Assembly (NCBI RefSeq): GCF_039555335.1
Contig: NC_092640.1
Location: 38,337,795-38,401,794, forward strand
DNA: 64,000 nucleotides
Reading direction: 5' to 3'
DNA from: Amphiura filiformis
Lineage: Eukaryota > Echinodermata > Ophiuroidea > Amphilepidida > Amphiuridae
Part shown: one piece after another, positions 11,700-22,594 of the stretch
How the letters are laid out: every line of letters begins with the position of its first letter
How positions within the stretch are numbered: position 1 is the stretch's first letter
Made by a program: the position numbers and the translations under genes
The notes under the pieces: model-generated
Seen by the model: the letters and a program-made list of their open reading frames with translations, nothing else
The model's database searches: none
What the model was told of the DNA's origin: nothing

Positions 11700-13146
11700 A
11701 TTTTACTTCTGTACAATCGCATAAAAATTCCAAGATGGCCACCACCGAAATGAAAGGTAGAATATAACACATTTTGGAAGACTTTTGCAGGGGAGTGAGT
11801 TGAGTGACAGCTCAGGGTTAACACCTACCCATTTGGTGATATCTGAACTAATATCTGTATCAAAATTATCAGCCCAACTTGTACCAATCCTTCCAGAGCT
11901 GAGCGTCTTCAATTCCTTGACGACTAATATCAACAGCGCCTGCAACTGCAGCCAAAATTCTTGAAATGTAGGACCAATCATTATAAGAACATGTAACCCG
12001 GTAGTCGAACAGATGGTTTATAACCATCTTTGAATCTCTGAGTAAGACACCCAATGACATTTGAAGATCATTTGCTCGCTTTTGCACAAGACTTGTAACG
12101 ATGTTTCCAATCAGTAAAGCTGACAAGGATTTCTTCAACTTTGGCGAGGAAATTTTGTAGCGTGTCAGATTCTAATTATGCAACCAGATAGGGATATTGT
12201 AGTGTGACATATCAATGCGAATGTCTTTGCACTCTCGTACTACTTGTTTGGCTACTCTTCGGATATTACTGCCTATAACAGTTTCCCACTTTCTTTATAA
12301 CTTCACCTTTCACCTTTCACTTGCGTTAAAGTTGCAACGGAATACAATAATACTAGAATAACTTTTTGTTTGGAGTTCTTCATTGAGTCACCTACACTCA
12401 GCACGAGTTAATGTGATTTCCAAATGTGTGAAGCATTCCTGATACAATTCAGCAGGATTCCAAATGCAACTCTTAACACCAGATAGGACATCTACAGCAT
12501 GTTTTAGGACTTCATCAGTTGTATCTTCTTCAGATGCTGCAACATCACAGCGTGTATTGCTTTTGTCACTAGAAAACTAGTCATAGTTTGTTTGTTTGTT
12601 TTATTTGTTCTTTAACCTGGGACACTCAATCAATTGAAAACACAATTAATCATCTGTTCTTCCTTAAGGCACAGGGTCTCTGTAATGCCTAGTTCCCATC
12701 GCGTGAAGATCACTCACAGAGATTTCTAAACGTCCTCTGATTTCATTTGCCCAGCTATCACTACGATCCGCGCATTTTGCTATCAGATACTCTTTTTAAG
12801 TTTTGCCATCACGTCTTTTGAAGATCAAAACTTCCCCACATTAGTGTTCCTGGAAGTGAAAGTGTGGAGAAGATCAACGCAGTCGTTTGGCGGACTGGGT
12901 AGAATCATCTTCTGCATAATTGCCAATATTTGTTTTGCTTGTATACTTCACACAATTATAGTTATTCTTATAAAATGTATCACTAGCCAGGCTCCTTTCC
13001 AGGCTGACATACAAATCATCTTCATAATCTTGCTTGCATTGATGATTGTTTGTATACGTGCTGGACCATTTGTTCAGAGAGCAACGATGAGCATTATCAC
13101 ATTCTTTCCCGTATCGAAATTTGAAGATCAATTGAAATAAAAACAT
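11700..13146 (-). pseudogene. N-terminal half of an Academ-like transposon protein, broken
   Basis: Minus-strand fragments run in order. 13146-12874 includes YTSKTNIGNY and KRLR. About 12800-12680 has KCADRSD..W..EIRGRL with SDLHA and HY, a pattern I associate with the N-terminal Cys/His region of this repetitive family. 12138-11869 gives KKSLSALLIGNIVTSLV and VTCSYNDW. A frame near 11875-11840 gives ADNFDTDISS. Stops and frame changes separate them. The C-terminal half is missing here: the next sequence on this strand is a fold-back and the element's end. A related C-terminal half is present in the nested 3.6-kb element. Confidence 0.55.
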
Positions 13147-13149
13147 ACT

Positions 13150-14121
13150 GTTTCAATTTTTAAAATGACTGAAGAAAATATGCTGTCTTTTTTCTGCACA
13201 CGTTGTTGGAATGTTTTCTCGTTGTATAATATAGGCCAGTTTGTCATTTTCAAAACCCAACCGTAGTCCATGCATGCTTGTAACGTCGTTTGCAGATATC
13301 GTAGCATGATCCAAAAAGGTATTAAAATGTACAAAAAAGATATTGCATCTATCCATCTAAAAGAACTACTTAGATAAAAAATTATTGTTTTGTTTAAAAA
13401 GACATGGGCTCTTTTCTAATTGTAAAGATGCGTTTTGTGCGCAGTATGCGTAGAGACTACGAGGAAAATGGACTCAACGGGAGAACCTGTTTGCAATAGC
13501 CTGTTTTTGTCACGTCAAAAGATTTTTTCTAGCTATATCTTTGTGCTTATACCGATAACTTTGACAGATTCATGTGATGTTTAAACACTAGTGCATGTAA
13601 TTGGAAGAATTCACTCCATAAATCGTCCAAATGGTTGAAATGTCCCATTTAATCAATGTAGGCTATTACTCAAATGACTCCCTTGGCATATTTATATAGT
13701 AATTATTGAATCTTCATACTCCTTGAAAGTGTATTTTCAAAGAATATCATACAATTATACCTACAATTCTCAGGTATTCGTATTGAAGGACATAATACCA
13801 AGATGATAATATATACACATGTGATGATCTTTAATTCAATCGAATTGGTGAATTACCTTGCTAAAATGTTCTGAAAGACAGATAAAACGTTATGCAAATG
13901 TTTAAGAACTCACGGGACGACATCATGGCAATTTGGGATCATTGAAGCGTGTCAATTTATAATCCACGTGCATATGTTGCATATTGAGCCAAAACTACCA
14001 ATAATGCGCACTAAAACGTTATAATTATTTGTTTTGTCACTAAAAAAAACATTTGAATGCTATTTCAGTGTTACGTTTCAGCCATTTTGAATATCTTGGA
14101 TTTCCCAAGGGTGACAATTTA
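13150..14121. other. Interior of the 8.2-kb element, no gene seen
   Basis: AT-rich sequence. From about 14035 it becomes one unit of the subterminal repeat that continues at 17733. No open frame matches a known protein. Confidence 0.4.
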
Positions 14122-14257
14122 ACATAGACGGGGGAATAAACGGTTTGACCCCAAAAAAATTGCAACAAAAGGTTTTTTAACTGATTTGGGTACTATGGGA
14201 CCTCAGGAACAACAGAAAAAAAGTCCTAAAAAATCGGGCTACCGGAAAGTGGTTTTC

Positions 14258-14880
14258 CAAGATGGCGTCCAAAATGGCCGCCAAAAAATCTTAAAATTAA
14301 TAAAATTCATTTATTTTTCACCACAGATTTGAAATTTGATTTTATTATGATCAACAAAAATATTACAGAGTGATCAGATAGCCTAGAAATCCAAGATGGT
14401 GTCCAAAATGGCCGCCAAAAAATCTTAAAATTAATACAATTCATTTATTTTTCACCACAGAGTTGGAATTCTGGTGTCTAAACCCATGTTTTGGGGTCAA
14501 TGATTTTATTATGATCAACAAAAATATTGCAGAGTGATCACATAACCTAGAAATCCAAGATGGCGACCAAAATGGCCGCCAAAACTCTTAAAATACCTTA
14601 TAATTTACTTATTTTTTCACCCATGAGTTGAAATTTTGGTGTCTACACCCATATTTTTGGGGTCAAGGATTCCTCTTTGACTAACAAAAATATTTCAGAT
14701 TAATCAGATAAGCTATAAATCCAATATGGCTGCCTAAAATCTGGTATTCAGGTGATAGTTTTTAACGCAATAATGATCTTTTGAAAGTTGACATTTTAGT
14801 ATCTACACCCATGTTTGGAGGTCCAACCAAAAAATTAAATATAGCATCCAATATGGTCGCCAAAATTGTTTTATACTGTA
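14258..14880. repeat. Subterminal tandem repeats of the 3.6-kb element
   Basis: Units of about 130-160 bp each contain a variant of ccaagatggcgtccaaaatg followed by an AT-rich block (tttatttttcacc, atcaacaaaaatatt). Matching units in reverse orientation lie at 17205-17580. Confidence 0.75.
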
Positions 14881-15183
14881 TATATTACCTGTCGTTTGAG
14901 GTTGGTAGTGACGTGTCTCACTATGATTGGTTGGAAGTGAGAAAAACCTGAAAATGACTTGAACTGTATTATATTATGTACTTTCCAGTGGGAAAGTTAC
15001 CAGCATGGAGTCGAAAAAAATGCAGTGCGATGGTTGGTTGGTTGGTTGATATCCCTGCCATCCCTATGCAGTACTGAGACAAGTCTCCTAGTTAAGCTGA
15101 AATAGATTGCCCAATTTCAGCAATGATAATAATTATAAAAGTCAATATTGGTGAGACACAATAGGCATTTAACTATTTGATTG

Positions 15184-17147
15184 CTGTATGGGTTGTCACA
15201 TGAGTTAGTTTGGCAGGGTCCACATCCAGCATGACATGGTAGTCCGTATCTTCGGCAGTTGCAGCGAGGTGGACAGTTTTTGCATTTTGCAATTACAGTG
15301 GATCATTTTGAGTAGGTTATCAGGGGCGATCGGAACCATCTGATTGCTGTCTATTTTCCACCCCAGTCCAAGACATCCATACAATTATTAGTCCCCATAT
15401 TAGTCCTCTGAGTTTTATGGTAGTAAACTCTGAGGCAGTGAAATGTGGTGGAGGATGCAGTAGGAGGCAAACGTTCAGGAGTGACAAACGATTTTGCAGA
15501 TGTTATCTTCTTGACAAATATGTTGTAGCGCAGGGTTGCAAGTGAACTCTCCCTATTGCTGCCAAACATAACAGCCATAGCTTTGCTACCAAAATCCTCA
15601 ATGATTTGACTGGTTTCGGAGAATGAAGATATTTGCACATTGCTTGACTATGGGATCGCCTTTCACAAGCTTTTGGAAGGCTGATTTCTTCACAATACCA
15701 AAAACCCTGGAGGTTGAATCACACCCGGTAAATGCGTGGATGAAGAGGAGCTGGGAACACAAACCTAGGATTGCCTTTAGTCGGATGATGTCATACACTT
15801 TAATATCTTCAGTTTTGTCAGACCGGTAGTATGTTTTGTCAGACCGGTAGTATAGTTCTCTGGCATGTGTATCTGCATAGTAAAGAGCCAGGATTAATAG
15901 ATCAGTGTCTTCCCCAATCAAAGTTGTAGATTGTCGATGGGAGCTTTCTACCACCGCTTTAGCAATTTCTACATCTGCATCGTCTGATGCATTGATCACA
16001 TTGCATGCCCTATTCTTCAGTTCATCTGTAATGAGATCAATTAGTCCTTGCTTGTTGCTAGCTCTTGACAAGAAGTCATTTTTTTCCCTGAAAATTTCGT
16101 CTCTGCTGTGAAGTGAATAACTGGATGGACACGTCGTTGGTGTGTATTGTCTTTGATGGACGGACCTCCACCATACCCATCAAAGACCACAGTTGCCAAT
16201 CCATAATGGCGAACAGTGAAATCTGCATATGACTGTGCAATCAACCCATAACTGTCTCCAGTTTTCCATGGTACTCGATGCAACAAGGAACCGCCATCAA
16301 GGACGTAATGATCAGTTTTTGGATAAGACTCTTTGAAGACTTCGTAATCACCTGAAGTCTTGTTTGGTCTCACGCTCACTCATCTCTTGAATGTAGAGAT
16401 ATACCGATTTCAAGTAGTTGTAATGTCCAGCTGCAGCAAAAATTGGAAGGCAGTCAGCAACATCACTTAGGTGCATGGACCAACACCCGGTGCGATCTGT
16501 CATGATCAGAGCTCTGGCCACTATCAACATCTTCTTGTAATTAAGCCACAGTTTACTGGTCTTTGACCTAGCTTGTAGTTCAGACTTTCTTTTGTCAAGT
16601 TCTAGCTTGATCTTGCCCAATATATCAGATGTCTTAATACTCTCCAATGTTGTTTCCCCTACCATCAATGAAGAGTACACATCTTCAGATTCATCTATCA
16701 ATGTCTGAAATTGGGGATTATCATGCAGGACATCTGATACAATCATTTGGTTTAGACACTTGTCTACCAGCAGGTGGCCCCGGAATGCTCTTTGGACAGA
16801 CTTTCCAGTGAACATATGCACAACAGCATTTTCACATACACAGATTCTAGGATCTCTTTAAGTCCTGTCCCTTGCATTAGAGTACCTATTGCTCCAAGTA
16901 AATTCATGAATGTATGAAAACAACCCAGCATCAAGACGATCCTTTTCAATGGGCTGTTCTCCAGTGCATCATGGATGATCTCAGCAGCCTTCCAAAATAG
17001 GGGCTGGTCAAATGTGACTATTGGTGACAGGTTATATTTCATTGCCCAACTGCAAAGGAACTCCAATGTGGAAAGAATACAGGTCTTATCCCCTGAATAC
17101 AGGTCTATCATAGGCAAAAACACAACCGAAGACTGACCTATATTCTA
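15184..17147 (-). pseudogene. C-terminal half of Academ-like transposon protein with XPG/PIN-like nuclease and Cys-rich tail
   Basis: Five overlapping minus-strand frames alternate between two frames (17147-16764, 16821-16348, 16379-16041, 16071-15598, 15638-15351), which shows at least four frameshifts. In order they give VVFLPMIDLYSGDK with FDQPLFWKA, then FTGKSVQRAFRGHL, then DGGSLLHRVPW, then GEDTDLLILALYYA and FTGCDSTSRVFGI. The last pair resembles the acidic and G-C-D motifs of FEN/XPG-type PIN nucleases. After 15351 a further shift opens a Cys-rich tail down to about 15184, with CKNCPPRCNCRRYG, LPCHAGCGPC and a final SCDN, resembling a tesmin-like CXC or Cys8 finger. The family is common as unnamed repeated proteins in invertebrate genomes. 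This copy is dead. Confidence 0.7.
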
Positions 17148-17732
17148 CTATTAATTATGAAGCTGAAACATTTGTATCATATCAACTTTCCCGGTCAACT
17201 TTATGATATCCAAAATGGCTGCCTTGATGGAAATATATTGAATAAATCATTTATTAATAAAATTAATGATTCCATTTTATTTGTTTTGTATTATTTTTTT
17301 TAATTGTTTAATATAAATAAAACAGTTTTATAAAACATTACAAGTATAATGTATAGGCCTAGCTTCTGTTGTTTTCAAAAAATTGCAATTTTGGCCAAAT
17401 ATATCAGAAATGGCAACCATTTTGAAATTCATGATGGATGCTATCACTTGGTGAAAGTTTAACGGTCTCATTGGATGTGTTGACCTCACAAACATAGGGA
17501 TAGACACCAAAATTATAGCTCTATGACAAGAAATAAGTGATTTATAGCAATTTTAAGGGTATCGGCGGCCATTTTGGACGCCATCTTTAAAAAAACACTT
17601 TCCGGAAGCCCGATTTTTTAGGACTTTTTTTCTGTTGTTCTAGAGGTCCAGTAGGACTAAAATCCGTTGAAAAACCTTTTGTTGCAATTTTTTTGACGTA
17701 ACCCCTTATTTTCATATATTCCCCGTCTAACA

Positions 17733-18370
17733 CCCTTAGAATCTTATTCTGCACCACTCAAAGATTATTCATCAGCAAAAAAAAAAAAACTTTAACTGTC
17801 CAAAACACTAATTATTTTGGTATGATACCTTTTGTCACTAAAACACCATTTCAATGCTATTTCAGAGTTACGTGTTGGTCATTTTGAATATCTCGGATTG
17901 CCCAAGGGTGACAATTTTACACCTCCCAGAATCTTATTCTACACCACTCAAAGATCATTCATCGGCAAACAAACAAACTTTAACTGTCCAAAACACTAAT
18001 TATTTGGTATGATAAATTATGTCACTAAAACACCATTTCAATGCTATTTCAGAGGCCATTTTGCATATCTCGGATTGCCCAAGGGTGACAATTTTACACC
18101 TCCTAGAATCTTATCTACACCACTCAAAGATCATTGATCAGCAAAAAAAACAAAATTTAGCTACCAAAAACACTAAAGCTATTTGGTATTATACCCTTTG
18201 TCACTAAAACACCATCTTGAATATCTCGGATTGCCCAAGGGTGACGATTTTACATCCCACAGAATCTTTTTCTACACCACTCAAAGATCAATAATCAGCA
18301 AAAACAAAACAAAACCCTTTAACTGCCAAAACCATCTAACCCCAAAAATATGCTGTTTGCAGCCGGACTA
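17733..18370. repeat. Subterminal satellite and right terminal repeat of the 8.2-kb element
   Basis: Units of about 155-177 bp contain cccaagggtgacaatttta, agaatcttattct, caccactcaaagatcat and a poly-A-containing spacer. Unit starts are near 17901, 18078 and 18234. One more unit lies left of the nested element (14035-14121). Confidence 0.75.
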
Positions 18371-18671
18371 TAAATGAAAAGGAATATATGAATCATAATG
18401 CGCATACTCTGAATTTCACTGCAATGCATTGACAAATAATATATGTGCATTGTTGACGTACTGTAAAATCTGTGGTTAAACCTGTGTGACATGACACAGG
18501 GGATTATTTCTATGTATACATCAGTATTTTTTCAAAGGTTCCCATGGATACTGGGATCATGAGGCATAAAGCTAACTATTATCGTTAATAATGATGATTC
18601 AGTGACCCGTGTATGAATTATCTAGCTAAGAATTAACACGACTAAGGTCATTACAGATAGACACACAGGAT
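18371..18671. other. TTLL intron 1 sequence of copy B, right side of the 8.2-kb insertion
   Basis: Closely matches 33654-33950, sharing aaatgaaaaggaatatatga, atccatgggaac-type and cagtgacccgt blocks. Part of the segmental duplication. Confidence 0.65.
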
Positions 18672-18929
18672 ATATGTGATGCGATCAAGCAAAATCAGTC
18701 GGAACTCGGAGATATTGATTTTGAGATATAGCCAAAGAAAGGAAATATTTGCTTTTGTTTCCTATTGTTTTGGAAACTCTTTAATTGCTCATATCTTGGA
18801 ACTGGTTGTTCAATTTCAATGGAGTTTTCTGCAAAATACAGCTTTGTAAATGCTTTTTACTATCCTATAAGAAACTGAAAATTTTATATTTCCGAGTTCC
18901 GACTGATTTTGCTTGATCGCATCACATAT
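18672..18929. repeat. MITE with about 38-bp perfect terminal inverted repeats
   Basis: Starts atatgtgatgcgatcaagc and ends in the exact inverse gcttgatcgcatcacatat. The repeats continue inward through aaaatcagtcggaactcgga. It is non-coding. Confidence 0.85.
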
Positions 18930-19993
18930 GATTATTAAATTTTGTTACGATATGTACGGAATTGCTCATCAGTGCCATTGTTAATATTTTATTCTTAACC
19001 TTTGAATAGCACAGATAATACTCCGGCTTTAAATCACATGCATTTAGCCAAATGTTCGCGCCGCAGCGGCAATACACTCTTCTAGCAGCAGCCATTATGG
19101 ACAAAAACTGTGTCACGTTACACAACACTGTCACTTAGTTAAAAATCTGCTTTACATGGTAATTGTGTAATTACATAAAACTAAAGTAATTAAAGTTCAT
19201 ATATAAGTTTGTTCTATTTAGCAGAATCTGCTGTTTTAATTTTTGGAATTGTTAAAATTGCTACCACTAGTGTTATAACGATGAAGATTAATGCATTTAA
19301 AATTCCTGGAATCAGCCCTTTGTTACAAGTATAAATGTAGACCTAGGTAGCACACATTTTTCAATTCAGCTTTCAACATGAAAATTCTCGAGTATTTCCT
19401 AGTATGCCTTTTTTAAAGACAGTTCTTGCTTACATAAACATGTTACTGTGTCATCTTCTTTTTTTCCTGCCACTGGTACCATGTAATTTGACGCTAATTT
19501 ACCCCCCAATTTTTACCAGATAGTCGCACAATCAATAGTTGGTGTCTGTCATGTTTACTTTTCAACAACGGCTCCCCTAAACAAATGTTGCTATACCATT
19601 ATGCAGTTATGTCTACAGCAGAATTCACCACGACATTTCCAGCATCTTAAACCCCGTTAAATCAAGATAAAACTCACTGAAAACTGATTAACTATATGTT
19701 TCCAAACCATTTACTTGAGTGATACAATCACAATTATATTGACAAGTTTGACATTAGCAACAATGAGTTGTACCATCAACAAACCATTATTTACCACAAC
19801 AATGCTACATAACAATATGCAGATTATTGTTCTCATTTGGGAAACAAAGGCCTCACACAGTATTGTTACTGTGCATCCATCCATGGTTAACTAGCTTGAG
19901 TTAAACATTTTCAACTCCATTTTGGGCAGTCACAACACCATATTTGTGAGGGCTCGACAACAAGCTTCCCACAATCATATTTAGATAACCATA
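18930..19993. other. AT-rich intron sequence of TTLL copy B
   Basis: No exon found. At 19034-19062 gccaaatgttcgcgccgcag matches the sequence just downstream of exon 1 in copy A (35530-35549), so this marks an old intron junction. A stretch near 19605-19690 is a diverged copy of the repeat at 52935-53030. Confidence 0.4.
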
Positions 19994-20294
19994 CGCTGGC
20001 GAAGTTACGTAATTAATCGGATTAATTACCATAGCAATAGGTGAAAACAATTTTGAACATACCGCGCTGCACTACAAGCAGGTTACACTCATCACCTGTG
20101 TATGTCTGCAATCATATATTGAATACAATACTGGTCTTTTCAAAGATACTAATCTTACAGGTGCAAGTGATCAGCATGATATGGTTCAATGCAGAGGTGC
20201 CGCGTGAACGTATCAGTGCAGCGCGGTTTATTCAAAAATTGTTTTCACCTATTGCTATGGTAGTTAATCCGATTATTACGTAACTTCGCCAGCG
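19994..20294. repeat. MITE, 301 bp, TA target duplication
   Basis: cgctggcgaagttacgtaat at the left end is inverted at the right end (20294), and pairing continues for about 80 bp through caataggtgaaaacaatttt. TA flanks both sides. Confidence 0.8.
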
Positions 20295-20696
20295 TATAGA
20301 AAGCAAGAATTGAAGTTTATTTAGAGCTTCTATGACGGAAATCGATCACACGATGGCGCCCCTTCGAAGTTCGAGCTCTCACGAGTCGGCTGTTAAGCAC
20401 AATTTGCCATTGAAATTAAATTGGTCGACTGTCATGAAATTTTGGAAGACACTGTTCAGAAAAATAGTTCGACAACAGCTTTCCCGTGGCATTTTTTACT
20501 TCGACTATTAGTATGTTAAGGGTGAATATTATTTATATTTCTCATGTGAGTCTCTATGGCTAATATTGGGTGAAGGGTTTTCCTGCCAGCTCACAAATTG
20601 GTCTATTGCCTATACCTACAGTACAGTGAGTGATCGAGGGGTCAATCATCAATTACAGCGCTGTGTGTGCACTGTATAAGGAAAATGGACAGTACC

Positions 20697-21088
20697 CAGC
20701 AAACACAAAAACGTTTTTAAAATGTTTTAAACATGTTTTAATAATTGGATTTGGGTTTAGATAAAAACGTTTTAATAACATTAAAAGGTCGCGAAAACGT
20801 TTTAAAACGTTTGGTATGAAAACACACTGCAACAATATTTTTAAAATGTTTTCAAAATGTTATTGTAAAATATTTTTTACAAACATTTTTGCCAAATATT
20901 TTGTCAACACTTAAATAACATTATTTTAGAATATTTGCAGTAGGTTATCAACTAATGTTTTTGAATGCTATGAAAACGTTTTATAGCATTTATATGTCCT
21001 TAAAATAACCCGACATTTAAACGTATTCTGACAACCTTTCTAACCTTTCGCGAATGAGGTCGAAAACGTTTTGTGTTTGATGGGTAGT
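20697..21088. repeat. AT-rich inverted-repeat element (same family as 1-403)
   Basis: Begins cccagcaaacacaaaaacg and ends gtgtttgatggg. The interior consists of AAAACGTTTT/AAAACATTTT words. Confidence 0.75.
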
Positions 21089-21128
21089 TGCATAATGCAC
21101 CACCTTAATACACGTACGAAAAACCAAC

Positions 21129-21323
21129 CTTTTGTCCTGGGTCTATGACTAATACTGGCATTGTAGAAGGCTCTTTACACTGTACGTAAATTGACTCTCT
21201 AGTGGCGGCATAACAGCCAACTCGAACATCACTGATGTACGTCGAAGGCAACAGAAACACAATCGTAGTACATAGTAACAATTCAATAAAAATAAACATC
21301 TTCAAGACGCGAATGCACGTCAT
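21129..21323 (-). CDS. Putative exon 1 of TTLL-like gene copy B (signal anchor)
   Basis: From ATG at 21321-21323 the frame reads a basic start (MTCIRVLK), a strongly hydrophobic helix (FIELLLCTTIVFLL) and a luminal-looking stretch ending VLVIDPGQK at a gttggt donor (21123-21128). The paralogous exon at 35559-35762 differs by few residues and a short indel, so the frame is conserved between duplicates. A membrane anchor at the N-terminus fits TTLL-15-like proteins. The donor phase (0) does not match the phase 1 acceptor of the exon 2 identified here, so a different donor or a missed exon is needed. Confidence 0.45.
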
Positions 21324-21369
21324 TTTGACTATATAGCTACCCACAGCAGCGTCCGCTAAAATCCAAGTG

Positions 21370-22145
21370 TTTCTAGAACGGCTCTTTACACTCTATGTGA
21401 ACTGACTCTCTAGTGGCGGCGAACAATACTGATCATGCCGATGTACATGAAAGGCAACAGAAACACAATCGTAGCGCATAGCCAGCAAACACAAAACGTT
21501 TTCGACATCATTCGCAAAAGGTTATAAAAGTTTGTCAGAAAACGTTTAAAAATGTCGGGTTATATAAAGGGTATATTAAGAGTATAAAACGTTTTCGTAA
21601 CCTTAAAAAACATTTTTTGATAATCTACTGCTCAGCAAACAAAAATGTTTTACAGAAAACGTTACAATGTCGGGTTATATAAAGGGTATAAAAACTTTTT
21701 AATAACATTCCAAAAACATTCTTGAAAACTTGATACAAAACATTCTAAACAGAATGTTATTTTGGAGTTGAAAAAATATTTTGCGAAAAATGTTTGCCAA
21801 AAATATTTTCAATAATGTTTTTCTGGGTTCAAACATTTTAACATAATGTTATTTAAGTATTGGCACAATATTTGGCAAAAATGTTTGTAAAAATAGTTAA
21901 CAATAACATTTTTTGAAAACATTTAAAAATATTGTTGTAATGTGTTTTCATACAAACCGTTTTAAAACGTTATCGTGACCTTTATATAACCCGACATTTT
22001 AATGTTATTAAAACGTTTTTACCTAAACCAAAAGCCAAAATATAACTTATTTAAAACGTTTTTAAAACGGTTTTGTGTTTGCTGGGATAGTAACAATTCA
22101 ATAAAAAAAATAAACAACTTCAAGACGTGCATGCACTTTATTTTG
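21370..22145 (-). pseudogene. Extra partial copy of TTLL exon 1, broken by an insertion
   Basis: Sequence at 21370-21480 and 22087-22145 matches exon 1 and its 5' flank, including gactctctagtggcggc and gtagtaacaattcaataaa-like words. It lacks codons and is interrupted at its middle by the 605-bp repeat at 21482-22086. Confidence 0.6.
21482..22086. repeat. AT-rich inverted-repeat element inserted in an exon 1 copy
   Basis: Begins ccagcaaacacaaaacg and ends gtgtttgctggg. ATAG (or TA) is repeated on both sides, and the intact exon 1 copies show the empty site (acatagtaacaattc). Confidence 0.8.
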
Positions 22146-22594
22146 ACTATATAGCTACACAGCGTCCGCAAAAATCCAAAAGTGTTTCATGAACGGCTTT
22201 AGAATGACATAAATTTTAATGCTACTTTATTGCACGTGCTAAGGAACCTTTTTGAAATAGCTAGTAAAACTGAAGCATCCTATATGTATAAAAGAATATA
22301 TGAATATTAACTGCACATCATAATATATAACGATGTCTGATACCCAATCGTGGTATGGTTGATTTCGTTTAGGAGGCAGAGTATTGTATTTTAATTTTAT
22401 ATACGCCAATATATAAACACCAGAAGTGAATGCTTGGTGGAACTAGTCGGCGTAGTGCTAAAGCTACAGACAACTCTTAGCGTACGGCAAGCAGAGACAT
22501 TGTAATCAGTGGAACATGAATTGCGCGCGTACATGTATTAGCATTTTAGTGTTAAAACAGAACAACAGAGAAAACAAAACCAAAGGCGTGTTGT

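Larger units (their letters stand above)
14125..17729 (-). mobile_element. 3.6-kb DNA transposon, Academ-like, nested
   Basis: Inverted terminal repeats of about 160 bp run from tagacgggg at 14125 and to ccccgtcta at 17729. They share blocks such as ttgcaacaaaaggtttt, agtcctaaaaaatcgggct and gatggcgtccaaaatggccg. ACA flanks both ends (14122-14124, 17730-17732). Removing the element and one ACA restores a normal unit of the host satellite (gacaattt-ACA-c...agaatc). It contains subterminal repeats on the left and a broken minus-strand gene. A 3-bp duplication with an XPG-like nuclease region fits the AcademX branch as I remember it; that placement is an inference. Confidence 0.8.
10125..18370 (-). 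mobile_element. 8.2-kb DNA transposon, Academ-like, defective
   Basis: The termini are tagtccgg at 10125 and ccggacta ending at 18370, with inverted similarity of roughly 200 bp including tttgagtggt, gggatgtaaaat and cccttgggcaat. TAA flanks both sides (10122-10124, 18371-18373). The copy A intron at about 33650 reads ctgtaaatgaaaagg without the element and with one TAA. Inside are a fold-back element, a broken minus-strand protein region (11700-13146), right-hand subterminal repeats and a nested 3.6-kb element. The encoded N-terminal half resembles the proteins that also carry the XPG-like and Cys-rich parts found in the nested element. Assignment to Academ is inferred from the 3-bp target duplication and the nuclease-bearing protein family. 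Confidence 0.7.

Noticed and set aside
15351-17123. Short introns joining the overlapping minus-strand frames
   Set aside because: The frames overlap by tens of bases and alternate between two phases, which indicates frameshift mutations and not introns.
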